Shown here: piece by piece, positions 36,476 to 47,900 of the stretch
Numbering within the stretch: the stretch's first letter is position 1
How the letters are laid out: the number at the start of each line of letters is the position of its first letter
Assembly (NCBI GenBank): GCA_020726505.1
Contig: JAHLEZ010000029.1
Location: forward strand, 558,001-622,000
Source: Leptodontidium sp. MPI-SDFR-AT-0119
Taxonomy: Eukaryota > Ascomycota > Leotiomycetes > Helotiales > Leptodontidiaceae
Reading direction: 5' to 3'
DNA length: 64,000 nucleotides
Made by a program: the position numbers and the translations under genes
Notes under the pieces: generated by a model
What the model was told of the DNA's origin: nothing
The model's input: only the letters and a program-made list of their open reading frames with translations
Database searches by the model: none

Positions 36476-36996
36476 GATGTAAAATATCGACAAGAGACGT
36501 AATCTGCAATTCCCAGGAACTTTGTTTTGGGATGCAGCTGCGCGGTGTTCGTGGTTGAATGGACGAGGCGAAGGACGAAAAGGTAGGAGACCGAGTCTCT
36601 GCCTGGCTCGATCTGCTAATATATGTTATGTGGTGTTGAACAATAACGTTATTCTTTCTCGACAATAATGCTTACAGATCCCACCGTCCTCCGCAGAACT
36701 GCATGGTCGGCTTTTGGCGTCTTGGTGGGCCCTGGCAAAGACTGGGGTGCATCTGCGGGATTTCCAGCTCTGCGGGATCCCCGCAAAGTGGTGAAAGCCA
36801 GGTTTTCATCCGGACTTCGGTATTCGGTGACCCCCCTTCGTTGCGGAACTCTCGAGGGGATGATCGACCTATGAAACACGTGATATTCCAGGGCGCCAAC
36901 ATTATGCGCCCTTTCTACCCTCCGTTCTGACTGCACCTTTGGTCCATGCATCCTTACTGAATGAACGTGCTTCACCATCACCACCCTACCTAAGCT
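36476..36996. promoter_or_regulatory. Divergent promoter, dienelactone hydrolase / P450
   Basis: 521 bp between divergent starts. It contains the inverted repeat at 36771-36785 and an extra half site TGCGGGATTTCC at 36754-36765, 17 bp apart start to start. No gene fits here; the small frames on both strands are shadows of each other. Confidence 0.6.
36771..36785. promoter_or_regulatory. CGG-N5-CCG inverted repeat (putative zinc-cluster site)
   Basis: TGCGGGATCCCCGCA: arms TGCGGG and CCCGCA around ATC. Same 6-3-6 layout as 14521-14535. It lies 296 bp from the hydrolase start and 212 bp from the P450 start, so one site could serve both genes. Confidence 0.65.
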
Positions 36997-38739
36997 ATGC
37001 TCCTACACTTTGTCACAGCCTCTGGGGCATATGTCCTTGTCGGATTCTTAGTGGGTCTTGCCCTATGTCGCGGCGCTTACAACAGATATGGCCGTGGGTT
37101 GAATCATATTCCGGGGCCTTTCCTTGCCTCGGTGACTAATTGGTGGCGATTCTTTGTGGTATGGGGTCGGCGACCAGAATTGACTCATATACGCCTCCAC
37201 GAGCAGTATGGCGATGTCGTGCGCATTGGGCCTGCGACGGTAATTGTTAGAAATCCGGAAGGGGTGAAGAAGATCTATGCATTGAATGCCGGATACATCA
37301 AGGTACGAAGTCATTATTTCTAAGTAAAGGCAAATAGCATCGACTCACACAACGTTGAAAAGTCCGACTTCTATCCTGTACAGGAAATGGTCTTTGGCGG
37401 AAAAGTCATGAAAGGCTTTTTCACGACTCAGGATGATTCTTTCCATGCACGGATACGGCGAGTCGTTGCCAACGCCTACGCCATGAGCACTCTTGTCCAA
37501 TTCGAACCTCTCGTGGACTCCACTATCACAGCTTTCATCCAGCAGCTCGACAAATACGCAGTTAAAGCAGGTGAAGAAGGAATTCTGGACTTTGGAGTTT
37601 GGCTGCAATGGTATGCCTTCGATGTCATTGGCGAACTGACATTTTCTAAGAGATTGGGCTTTCTCGACGAGGCAAGGGATGTCGATAGAATTATTGAGAA
37701 AAACGAGAACCTTCTCGATTATTTTGCAGTGGTAAAGTCAAAGAGAGTATGAAGCTCTTTACCTGTACTAAGAGTTTTGTAGATAGGCCAGGTTCCTTGG
37801 CTCGACCATTGGCTACTCAAGAATCCTATACGACTGTGGGCGACCGGCCGCGGATTGATTGACGTCACCGTCCCAGTTGCTATATTCGCAAAACAACGAA
37901 TTACCGAGCGGTTAGCCCTGCTAGAGAAGCAAGGTGGGCACCAGGAAGACTCCGAGGAAAGCGAAGTGATCGACAAGTCAGGCCGCCAGAAGCGTCGTGA
38001 CTTCCTGTCAAGGTTCCTCGAGTCGAAGGAAAAGAACCCTACTGTTATGGACGACCGCCGCGTGACAGCATTTTGCTCACTCAACATGTTTGCCGGGTCC
38101 GATACCACCGGCATATCCCTGAGGGCGGTTTTTTACTTGCTTTTAAAGCATCCCCATAAGATGGCCCGTCTCATGAAGGAAATCAATGATCCTCAATTTA
38201 CACCGGAAGATGAGTTCGTCTCTTGGACAGCGACACAAAAAATGACATATCTTTGTGCCGTTATCCAGGAGTCTCTTCGGCTCCATCCTGCCGTTGGACT
38301 ACCCCTTGAAAGAATCGTACCGGCGTCTGGACTGGTTGTGGAAGATTTGGCAATCCCTCCTGGAACTATAGTCGGAACTACAGCATGGGGTCTTCACTAC
38401 AATAAAAGTGTGTTTGGACCGGACGCCGACGTTTTCCGTCCCGAAAGATGGATCGACAGTCCAAAGGAGCAGCTTGCGCTCATGACTAGCATGATGTTCT
38501 CTTTTGGAATGGGCTCCCGCACCTGTCTGGGGAAGAATATCAGCCTGCTGGAGATGCATAAGCTGGTACCGGCCCTTTTAAGGCGATATAAGGTATGTCA
38601 AGTTTGTTTTTTACTTGGCTGCCGGACTGTCTAATATTTATAGTTTTATTTCGCTCGGGAAGACACTGAATGGAACATTCACAACGCATGGTTTATTAGG
38701 CAAACGGGATTCGAAGTCAGAATCAAGTCACGTTCATAA
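36997..38739 (+). CDS. Cytochrome P450, pisatin-demethylase-like
   Basis: ER-anchored P450, 526 aa from four exons: 36997-37302, 37363-37731, 37783-38592, 38644-38739. It has an N-terminal membrane segment (ASGAYVLVGFLVGLAL), hinge NHIPGPFL, I-helix FAGSDTTG, ESLRLHPAVG with the ExxR Glu and Arg, PERW, and heme loop FSFGMGSRTCLGKNISLLEM. The heme-loop context and the GGKVMKGFFTTQDDSFHARIRRVV block resemble the CYP57/pisatin demethylase type, which O-demethylates plant phytoalexins; the substrate here is inference. The last exon (32 codons, FYFAREDTEWNIHNAWF) is needed for a full-length C-terminus; stopping at the preceding frame end would truncate it. Paired divergently with dienelactone hydrolase. 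Confidence 0.9.
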
Positions 38740-39327
38740 TGTGCTAGACTAGGTTACCCTGTTATTCTTTGAATCGATATGAATCTAAGATATATGTCTG
38801 ATAAAAGCACTGTAGACTTTAAGGTTCTCAACCTAGCAATCGTAGCTCTCCCTAACAAACTAGTAAAGCACAATGCTAAGCCTGTGGCAGTGGAAAAACT
38901 TGTTGCTTTGATTGCCTGGACCCACCTCCTATTTACAGACTTCCGCTTAATGTAATAACACTATCTGAACAGCCATATCGATGATGGAGTACCCGCATAT
39001 GAGAGCTCTTCACTTTTCCAAAACTGTAAACTTTGATTATATCTACGCCCCTCAACCTTCGAAAGGCAGGATTAGATCTGGTTCATATACCTGATTTGCG
39101 GCTACTAGAGCGTTCTGTTGGACTACAATACAAATAAGGGGTGAACGACATGATATAGCCACTTCTCACAAAATCAAATTAAACCAATGATAAACAACGA
39201 TGTCGTGCTTGACATGACACATGCCTGCCTACAATGGGTTTCATCCTTCATTTGTCCACTGGAGTAAACTTCACTTCAAAGCCGTGGAATCAACTTCACT
39301 CTACCACTTCAATGATCTAACCCTGGC
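38740..39327. other. Convergent intergenic region, nothing seen
   Basis: Between the 3' ends of the P450 and MFS genes. No feature recognised. Confidence 0.5.
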
Positions 39328-41061
39328 TTATTCCGCGTGCGTTTTGACGTGCAATTTCTCCAGCAAGTTGTGCCTGGCCCACAAGCTACGGTACTTCTTG
39401 CCAAAGATGAGGACGAGAGGAAGCGTCGCCAGTAATCCAAAGGCCAATCCGCCCCACACGAAGAAAGCATGGCGAGCTCCGACTTTGGCCGTCCAGTCGG
39501 TAATCCAGTAGCCCCATCCGTAGAGGAGATAATTTTTCAAAGTGAAGGAAGCGATAAAGATTTCCGTCGCCATGGACCGGTAAGCGTCAAGCACGTAGTT
39601 CGACGTCGCAATTTCGACAAACATGCAGCCGCCGAGCAGGATGCCGTATGCAGTAGAGACGGCATAGTAGCTTTTGCCTTCAGAGACAGTATATCCAAAG
39701 AGGAATAGACCAGTTCCTGCAAGCACACCTAACATGCCAGGAAGGAGACGATACTCTGGCTCGTAGATGCCGTTGTTTTTCCGTGAGCACCACTTGATTA
39801 GAGGATCGGATATGATCCCGACGAGAACAGCGACAATAAGACCAGCGATAAATGGGCCCAACGAAAGGTAGCCGATTGCTGATCCACTTAGGTGATATGG
39901 TGGTGGAGCAAAGAGCTGTGACAACGTGAAGGCGATGACAACGTAGAGAAGGATGAACATCGCGTTGATGATGATAATCCAGGCAACCATCAGATTCAAT
40001 GGTACTAGGTACGGTGCAATAGTGAGTTGCAAGAGATTCTCGTCCGAGTATTTGCCCCCCAAAATGGCTAACTCTTGTTGGAAGGTCTTCTTTCGGTACG
40101 CCTCCGGTGCGTTCTGGCTCGTGGTGCTGGGAGCGACATCTTCCTTACGTTGCGCTGTACCCAGCGCTTTCTCTTGGTCCAACTGGCTTTGGTGCTCAAG
40201 GGCCACCAATCCTTTAAGGTTGTCATCTTGGAGTTCGTCGATCTCGTAACGTGAGTCTCGCTTGAAGCTCGTCTCTGGCACGAATAAGAATTGGAACACA
40301 GCCTGACAGCAGCCGAAAATCAAGAGGAGCCAGAATCTATTGCATGTCAGTGAATCAGATCTTCTAATTTGGACTGGCTTAACATACGTCCACCTGTAGC
40401 CCATATTTTCGATAATAGGGCCGGAAACCACCGTCACCAGAGTCGTCACAACGATCAAGGCAAAATTAACTATGGCGGCATAGACTCCTCGTTCATGCAC
40501 AAAGAACATATCGGAAATCAACACAAAAATCAGTGATTCGAATGGAGCCACGGCAAAGCCTTGGATAATGCGAGCGGTGAGGACGCCAGTATAGCTGTGG
40601 ACAGAGCCACCGACGATCTGAGCGACAACCATTATGAGACAACCTCCGAGGAAGAGAGGTCTCGAGCCCCATTTTCTTGAAATAGCCGAGTAGAATGGTG
40701 CTGTCACAGCAGTAACGAGGCATTGGTAACCCGTCGTAAGCACCATATCTGTGACCGTGGTGTTAAGCTCGTACGATAGAGCATAGAAAGCCGGGTTGAG
40801 CATAGCGCTGACTACTGCACCATAGAGAATCTCCCCCATAACGGTGACACCCAGCGCCGTACGCTTTTTCCACTGGGGCCAATTCAGGGGGTCGTTGGGA
40901 TCATCGGAAGGTTGAGGAACCAGCACAATGTGAGCGTTTGGTCCCGTGCCATGTTTGAGGGCGCTGGTGAGTACTTCCGAGTGAGCGGCTACTTCTTCGA
41001 GAATGACCGTGCCGGGGACGTGAGGGATATTCTTGTCGTCGAGGATCCCGAGGAAAGGCAT
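39328..41061 (-). CDS. MFS transporter (DHA1-like drug/xenobiotic:H+ antiporter)
   Basis: Plasma-membrane major facilitator with about 12 predicted membrane helices and a roughly 65-residue cytosolic N-terminus holding DDPNDPLNWPQWKK, a typical DHA1 lead-in. Further marks: SRKWGSRPLFLGG after helix 2-3, ARIIQGFAVAPFESL, HERGVYAAI, and a long charged central loop (TSFKRDSRYEIDEL to YRKKTFQQEL). A 51-nt stop-free intron (40337-40387) must be removed to join MGYRWT to FWLLLIFG, giving 560 aa; without splicing 17 false residues interrupt a membrane segment. The promoter has four copies of GTACTTGCGGG. It may export the toxin or its metabolites, or import the substrate; direction cannot be read from sequence. 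Confidence 0.9.
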   Translation of the reverse strand: MPFLGILDDKNIPHVPGTVILEEVAAHSEVLTSALKHGTGPNAHIVLVPQPSDDPNDPLNWPQWKKRTALGVTVMGEILYGAVVSAMLNPAFYALSYELNTTVTDMVLTTGYQCLVTAVTAPFYSAISRKWGSRPLFLGGCLIMVVAQIVGGSVHSYTGVLTARIIQGFAVAPFESLIFVLISDMFFVHERGVYAAIVNFALIVVTTLVTVVSGPIIENMGYRWTYVKPVQIRRSDSLTCNRFWLLLIFGCCQAVFQFLFVPETSFKRDSRYEIDELQDDNLKGLVALEHQSQLDQEKALGTAQRKEDVAPSTTSQNAPEAYRKKTFQQELAILGGKYSDENLLQLTIAPYLVPLNLMVAWIIIINAMFILLYVVIAFTLSQLFAPPPYHLSGSAIGYLSLGPFIAGLIVAVLVGIISDPLIKWCSRKNNGIYEPEYRLLPGMLGVLAGTGLFLFGYTVSEGKSYYAVSTAYGILLGGCMFVEIATSNYVLDAYRSMATEIFIASFTLKNYLLYGWGYWITDWTAKVGARHAFFVWGGLAFGLLATLPLVLIFGKKYRSLWARHNLLEKLHVKTHAE

Positions 41062-41204
41062 GTCGAGAACGGATGGGTGTTTTCCAGGTAGTGCTGTGAT
41101 AGACGTAGAGGGAGACAGAAAAATGGTTAGTCAGGTACTCTAGTCGTCTTAAATCTTGCGAGTAGCATCTGATAGAGTCAGATTGGGGGTATTTATTTCC
41201 CCGT

Positions 41205-41303
41205 ACCCCGCAAGTACTATATTGGTACTTGCGGGTACTTGCGGGGGCAAATTGTACTGGCAGGTCTCTGTCAAATTGGCCTGTCAACTTCCCCGCAAGT
41301 ACC
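41205..41303. promoter_or_regulatory. Four-copy GTACTTGCGGG element in the MFS promoter
   Basis: The 11-mer CCCGCAAGTAC occurs at 41207-41217 and 41292-41302, and its complement GTACTTGCGGG at 41225-41235 and 41235-41245. The first two face each other around a 7-base spacer, so they can form a hairpin; the next two are head to tail and share one G. It starts 146 bp upstream of the MFS start. Each unit contains the TTGCGGG core seen in other cluster promoters. Confidence 0.7.
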
Positions 41304-42631
41304 GGGCATACTGGCCTGTTAATTTCCCCCTAAATCCCCAATCTCGAAATAAGGTTTTGCCGGACCTATTTAGTCAAATTTGGTCGGCTATTATTTTTCT
41401 CCCGATACACAGCCCTTGTCTCCCCTATCCGGATCGTGCGAGATCTAGATCCGCCTAGTCCATCAATCTTCCCGCAGCCAGCGAAATCTCCAGGGCAGCA
41501 TTAGAGGTTAGGGGTTGACTCAGTTGCCATAATAGAATATTTGGAAGCATGATCAGATATACTAAATAGTGTTTCTTTAGACTTAATTAAGCATTGCTAC
41601 CACATTGAAAAGTAGGCAAAGCTATTAAGATTGATTACTCTATTACAGAAAACAGTGCTGCTATATACACAGCTGTAAAGTCTTTTAACTCATTCTGATG
41701 CATTGTACCATTGCGTGATAAACACCACAGTGAACACCATATCTATCAGCACCTGTTCTAGGGCATTCTATCAGATCCCTGACAGGAAAGGCTTCATCCA
41801 ACCTTGCGTAGAAACCACGCATAAACGTACACATTTTTTCCACCCCTCACTCCCTAGAATGATGTGATAAGTACCTAATATTCTACTCTCTGCTACTTGT
41901 CTTTCTGCGCACCTGATCTTGTTCAGTACCTATCTTTTGGTGTGGTGTTGGTTTTGTTTTCCTCCACAGTATATTGGGTATTTAGTATTCCGAATAAATC
42001 CGGACGCTGTTCATCCCTACCGCGTCTTTCGAATATTCTACTGTAACATTATAGTACTATCACTATCACTCCCCGGTGATTGTGGAATCTCACAATCTTC
42101 GCAGATTTGCGCAATCACTGGGCTGGGTAGGTCTGGTATCTTGAATGAACATGTTCAAATAAACAATGCAGTGTCCGTCGCTAGGTTTCGCCTTTGCGAC
42201 CTCGCGTAATATGTTGCGCACAAACGACAGGCTTGACAACCTTGGTAGGCTTAAGATCAAAAGACGTAGGCGGTAGTAGGTCTACTATGGCTTAATACGT
42301 ATTAATAGTCGTCGAGATCATTCACTTGATTCACTGGTTTTTTGGCACACTGGTAACTATGACGAATGTCAAACGCATTGTATTATGACTACAGAGTTAC
42401 CGGCACCTGATCTCCATCAATTCTGCCCGGAGAGGCAGATTTTGCAGTCATCTGCCAGAGGCATTCTTGCATGGTCTAGGCACTTCGTACATTGTTAAAA
42501 GGGAATAGCGCTGATTGGTATTTGGGACTCTCTCACATTGGTTTGAAGCTGCGTCCAAGTGTGGTCACTGGTCGCAAGCCAGTCCTGGCCAGAAGATACT
42601 ATATTCACGTTAACTGCTTCCATTGATCGCG
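41304..42631. other. Intergenic, no gene supported
   Basis: Upstream of the MFS gene and downstream of the DUF1993 gene. Several AT-rich patches; the 96-aa frame at 41919-42209 shows no domain. Confidence 0.45.
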
Positions 42632-43159
42632 TCAAATTGGGACCCACTGTGGCGGGGCAACGTAATCCTGCTTGCCAACCGGAACGTCTTGAAGTCTTAA
42701 GATGCTGTAGACCATGGAAAGATGGAAGTAGAGATTCGGGACCGCGAAATAAACCATGCCTTCGTAGCCACTGTATGTCTTGTTACGCATCCCAGAAGGT
42801 GAGCGGACAGATAAAATCTTTTGCTCGACTTCATTGAACTTGGCCTGATCAAGGCTCTTCAAGATGGCCACCGAGTTTCCGATGAGTGCTTGAAATCCGG
42901 CAAGGGTGTTAGGATAACCAGTCATCTTGACCTGTTTGATGCTTTCGAGTTCGGTGCCGATCATGTCAGCGAAATTGATGGTGGAGTAGATCTGGAAATC
43001 CAAAGGCTTCATATCAGAAGACAAGTTAGATAGCATGAGTTCCTTCTCGGAGATGTTTTTTTCGTCTATATGCTTCTGTGCCTTGTCCAAAACGCACTTT
43101 AGTGCAGACAGGCCACGCAAAGCCGTGGGCACGGCAAAATCGTATAGAGAAAGAGGCAT
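42632..43159 (-). CDS. DUF1993 family protein
   Basis: One exon, 175 aa from MPLSLYDFAVPTALRGL at 43159; the open frame reaches 38 codons further up without an obvious reason to use it. DUF1993 proteins are small helical, probably soluble proteins of unknown function, related in fold to DinB-like helix bundles. Family-like segments here are LSNLSSDMKPLDFQIYSTIN, KQVKMTGYPNTLAGFQALI and NLYFHLSMVYSILR near the C-terminus. They often sit near oxidoreductases in fungi, but no reaction is known. The promoter carries TGCGGGGA at 43308-43315, suggesting shared control with the cluster. Confidence 0.82.
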   Translation of the reverse strand: MPLSLYDFAVPTALRGLSALKCVLDKAQKHIDEKNISEKELMLSNLSSDMKPLDFQIYSTINFADMIGTELESIKQVKMTGYPNTLAGFQALIGNSVAILKSLDQAKFNEVEQKILSVRSPSGMRNKTYSGYEGMVYFAVPNLYFHLSMVYSILRLQDVPVGKQDYVAPPQWVPI

Positions 43160-43275
43160 GGTGCTAGCTGTTAGGGAATGAGGAATCGAGAGGACATGGG
43201 GTGAGACCCCTGATTTTAGCCAGTGGCATATATACAATCTCGAGGAGGCTTCGACCTGCAGGTGACATCCCACTC

Positions 43276-43499
43276 ATATCCGCAGGGCTCGTGCAGCCCG
43301 ACCGGACTGCGGGGACTAAGTGTACATACAGTCAGGCGGAAGGTCCGCACCACCCCTCACCCACTTTCAAGCAAAGGCACGTTGCAGCAGCGGACTAGGT
43401 TATCTCCGTACAGGAACGCCGACAATTTGGAGGGGTAGATAGACTTTGTCGGCTTCTCCCATTTTATCCCCCAAAATTCTTAGCGGCACCTGCGGGGAA
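43276..43499. promoter_or_regulatory. CGG-type elements upstream of the DUF1993 gene
   Basis: TATCCGCAG near 43278, TGCGGGGA at 43308-43315 and TGCGGGGAA at 43491-43499, between 120 and 340 bp before the start. Half sites of the cluster element; no 6-3-6 inverted pair. Confidence 0.45.
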
Positions 43500-44665
43500 A
43501 GCCTTCTCCTTTTCTGGGTAGGCTGCAAAGCCGCCTGGCACAGCGCACTAAGAGAGAGGTGTGGTCCGAGTTTGTGATCATTGAGGCTCACAGAAATATC
43601 ATCGCTGAAATTCCACTGGGCTTTCCTTGAACTCCCAGACTTGACGTTTCAATATCGGATGGTATCAGCGGATTTGGAATGCACTTCAGGGATATTACTC
43701 CGATAGACAGATAATATCACGGCAGTACTATGACAGCCACTGAAGTTAAAAGCTGCCAGAAGCATATCTGGCACACTTTTTTTTAGGGGTTGCTATTACT
43801 ACAGGGCCCGTGCGTTGCGGGGCTGAGTAAACAAAAACATTAATAATTTTACTTTCTTATTTATTTTCTTATTAGAATACTTTACTTTTAATGCAAAACT
43901 ATGCTCGAATACGTAACAATGGATCCGACTGATATAGGGACTTTTCGTTTAGATGCAAAGCTTTTATAACGTACTAGAGTTACTTTTCGTACTAGCAAAG
44001 TTCATTAAACAATACCTAAGGCCCGTACTCTCGTGTAAAGGATTAGTTTGACACTTGTCAAGAGAAGACTTATTTGTATTTAGCGTTTTGTATTTATATG
44101 ATTATTTATCTATTAAATACTATCGACGACTATTAGAGTACAGTTCTTTTGACTCCTTTTCACTTTATTATAAAGGTATTTTCACGGAATCGATTTCAAG
44201 CTCTACGACGATGATTTAGAGTCTTAAGTGACGAACGTGCCTATATATTTGAAAGAGTACCTTCCCCACATAACTTTTAGTATATTTGTAAAGATCACTA
44301 GTTGCACTGAGGTAACGAGATACGATGGGGGTTCTCTGGTGATTAGCTGGAGAGGTTCTAGTAATAAAAGACTAATTTCTGAAGAAGGTAGATTCTTCTT
44401 TAGAGGAAGCTGACTATATACTAAAGTAATAAAGAAGCAAAGGAATGTGACTCTTCTGTGTGCAGGTAAGGAATGAGGTCGCATTTAGTACGAGGAATGA
44501 AGCCGCATTTAGTACGGGCCATTACAATATTAGACTAATATTCTTATTAAACGGAACTTCTTAATACGTATATTTAAACGTTAACTTAAAGTAATGGAAA
44601 CTTAGCCGTAATTTAGCTATCGATGAAGCTATTAAGCAGTACACCGGCCGATCGAAGGTTATTAC
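43500..44665. other. Left edge of AT-rich repeat block
   Basis: Composition changes sharply near 43790-43840 from normal to AT-rich. Frames at 44224-44484 are stop-bounded noise. AGGAATGARGYCGCATTTAG occurs twice in tandem near 44469-44512. The family of this repeat is not recognised; the Ty3 element inserted into it at 44666. Confidence 0.45.
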
Positions 44666-44912
44666 TGTGACGACTGCCGCTGTCCAGAGCCTCATTTCCA
44701 CCGGCTCCACTTAGTACTGCCCGATCGGGACGTACCGAGATTACTATAGTGCTAGACATACTAATCTCTTATATATAGACCTCTTCTTTCCCTACCTTCT
44801 TTCCTCTGTAGTTGTAGATTCTAAGTTGATGCTTAGTATCGTCATATGTCCTGTGTTAATATGTGAAGCGTCAGTTACACGTGATTGCCGTCTTTCTAGG
44901 GCAAGCGTCACA
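44666..44912 (+). repeat. Left LTR of the Ty3/Gypsy element
   Basis: Starts TGTGACGACTG and ends GCGTCACA (terminal inversion TGTGACG/CGTCACA). It contains a TATATATA box near 44770. By hand alignment it differs from the right LTR at seven positions, all transitions. Confidence 0.95.
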
Positions 44913-44914
44913 TT

Positions 44915-44924
44915 ATCTACAACT
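44915..44924 (+). other. Candidate self-priming primer binding site
   Basis: ATCTACAACT, two bases after the left LTR, is the exact complement of AGTTGTAGAT inside the same LTR (44810-44819). No tRNA-type TGG site is seen. That LTR segment lies about 35 bases after the TATA box, where the RNA should start, so the RNA 5' end could fold onto the site as in Tf1-type elements. Confidence 0.65.
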
Positions 44925-47900
44925 CTTTTCTCTACGTCTAAGAAGACAGTAAATATCCCTCGCCCCCTAATTCTCCTCTAAGTAGTTACGACCCAGAAGC
45001 TCAAATACAAGAAAGGCTTATATTAAGCCTTGTAGCTTGACGAATAACAATATCAAAACCCTTACTAATAACGAAGTCAACATCTACTTCGCCACTATTA
45101 CCCTTATTCTCCTCCCCGACCTCTACCTTTACACGACGAAGTCGAAACCCCCTCTTCGCTGGACCTCTCCCTCTAACTCGACAAGCTAAGCCGAAAGTCG
45201 TCCCTCCCTTAGTAAAGCAACCCGCTATAGACGACGTTAATATGTCGTCTGCCTCTTCTTCTGTCCCCTTACTTGACTCTCCCGATACTAACACCCCTAG
45301 AGTTAATACTTCTACTAATACGCCAGGGAGTAGTACAGAGCCTACAAGGACATATATAGGAGAGACACTATAAGAAAGCCGACTTCGCATCTTAGAAGAG
45401 TAGCTCGCGGAGAGTCGTATAAAGAACTAGCGGTTGAAGCTGTCTCTTTAACAACAGCGACTTACGACCGACGAGCCTCTATTACGTAGACCCGCCCTAA
45501 GATCTATAACTTTCTAAGAAGGGGATACACCCCTTTATCCCTTAATTAAGAAAACTCCTGCCCCCGAGCTAGACAAAGGCAAAGGTAAGGCATAGAGTGC
45601 TCCTGATTCTAGTGGACTACTAGACGACGATAGTAATGACGGCTACTGACTTCCTCGCATTCTAAGTCGTCGTTCCCCCTCTTTCCCTAGGATATTCTAG
45701 ATATTTATAGCCTCACGAATCGAGAAGATTCCTAACCTAAACGATAAGCTTTCGGACGGCGTCGATTATAGTCCACGTTTATGGGAAGTCTAAGTCTAGA
45801 ACGCCCTGCGCCGGTACAACGAATACTTCGTCGACGACGACTACCGGAAGGACTAGTTACTTACACAAATAGAAGGAATAACTCGCACGTTCTTAGAACT
45901 CTCTTTCTTATCCCTGACGCTTAACGAAGACAGAAACCTAATAAATGCGCTTGACTTAGTTAACTAAGTAGTCAAATTCTTAATTAACCCCTATAAGTAA
46001 CAAATAGCGCGTAACCTTTACTCCGCGTTAAAGATAAAAGTTATAAGATAAACCTTTTAGGACTTCTACTAATAGTTTAGAATTCTTACTAGCCAAGGCG
46101 ACGTAACTAACAAGTTAATCCTCAAAATAGACTTATAGGACAAGCTCTTATCTCGCTTACGCAAGTAACTGTTCTATGAGTATTAGAGAGCTAGAACTCT
46201 AGAAGAGTATATAAAAGCAGTCTAAGCTGAGGACTAAGGACAGATCGTGAAGAACATTATTTACGTTAGTCGCTTTAGCCCCTTAGCGACAAGTATAAAT
46301 TCCTACCCTTAGTCCTAAGTTAATATCTCCTTAGGGACTACAGGAAAGTCACTTTAAGCTTCTATTACTTCTTTGTCCTAGAGACGAGAGACTAGTTAGC
46401 CCCTAAGTTAATAAATCTCTACACGAGCCGACACACCTCGTGCCTAAACACTAACGAATGCCCCTTAGCATTTCGCTTAACGGCCCCTTAGTCGTGGTTA
46501 TACCTCCCGTGTCAACGAGATAAAGGTAGGCGCCGACGACAGCGGTCCTATGTCTAACAGCCAAGCTACAGACGACAACGACAACTTGCCAGTGGAGGAA
46601 CCTACCCCACGAGCAAAAGACTTAGCCTAGGAAAAGGCTCCTTCTTAAGTATAGTACGAGATATGCGACATCTTGACCTTACGAAGCTTCTTAGTAGACT
46701 AGCGCTCACTACCCGTATTACTCTCTTTAAGAATAGACTTACGTATAAGCTACTCACACTTTTTGATTCTGGAGTTAATAGTTACTGTTTTATTGATTAC
46801 TCTCTTTTAAAGTCTTTTTCTTTCTTCTTGAAACCTTTAATTCACTTACTACCTTCACTTGTCCCTGTCAAAGGATTTAATGGTCGAACTAGCTAGACTA
46901 TTAGCCACTATATTACGTTAAATTTAACAGTCGACAAGCGTCTATAGTCATTTACTCCTTTCTTAATCACTCACTTAGGAAACTATAGAGTAATTATTAG
47001 AAGGTTATAGTTAGAGTATCACGAAGTGCTCTTAGATGCTGCCAAACGACGGCTTATTTGGCTATTAGACTACCCCCTAATAGTAAGCTATAATAAACTA
47101 ATTGAGGTCCGAGACTTACGTGTATATAAGATTCACTAGCGCCACTAGCGCGACGCCGAGTGTAGAGACGCTAAGTTACGTGAATTTTGGAGTTACTATA
47201 ATACTTAATTTGTTGAGTCGACTTCGACAGCTAACTTACCCTTACCTCCCGCGCTAAGTATAAATACCTTAGAAACTCTATTAGAATCGGTAACCGCCGA
47301 AGTAAGGACTTATAGAATATTCAGACCTACTGTTTACTCGGAGTCTACGACTTTGTGTTACAGTAACTTGGTAGCCCGCTACAAGACGATTCCATGGCTA
47401 ATTCTAGCCGGCGCGCTAAGTTAAATTTCGACATACACGCTAGTTACTCCCTTACTTTCTTAATAACCTTAGAACTTATTACTATTAATCCCTCGACTAT
47501 TGCTAAGTCCAGAAAACTAGCGATTATGTCAATAGAAAATCAAACCCGGTATCCCGCGTAGTATAGTCGAATTATGTCGGATGCCAAAGATACTAATTCT
47601 ATAGATACACAGTTGTCGAGCTTACACTTACAGCTAATCTCTAACCATAGAACTACTGTAGGTCGTAGAAAGAAAGATCAGGAAAACCGGCTGTGGTCGT
47701 GCTAGAAGTGTGGAGTCGAGAATTTATACCCCCCCGGAATCGAGCCCACGGCACTAATAGAGGAAATTCACCCCCTTGTCTCTTTAATACCTAGTACTTC
47801 GTTTACTTCTTTTTTCCTTCCTGTTTTAAGTATAAAACCTCTTACGTATTCCTTACTTTCTTCTCTTATTACACCTTTTAATAAATACTTCGTTTCGAAA

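Noticed and set aside
45001..45390. 129-aa minus-strand frame inside the Ty3 element
   Set aside because: The retrotransposon sense strand is plus; this is a gap between stops in RIP-mutated DNA.
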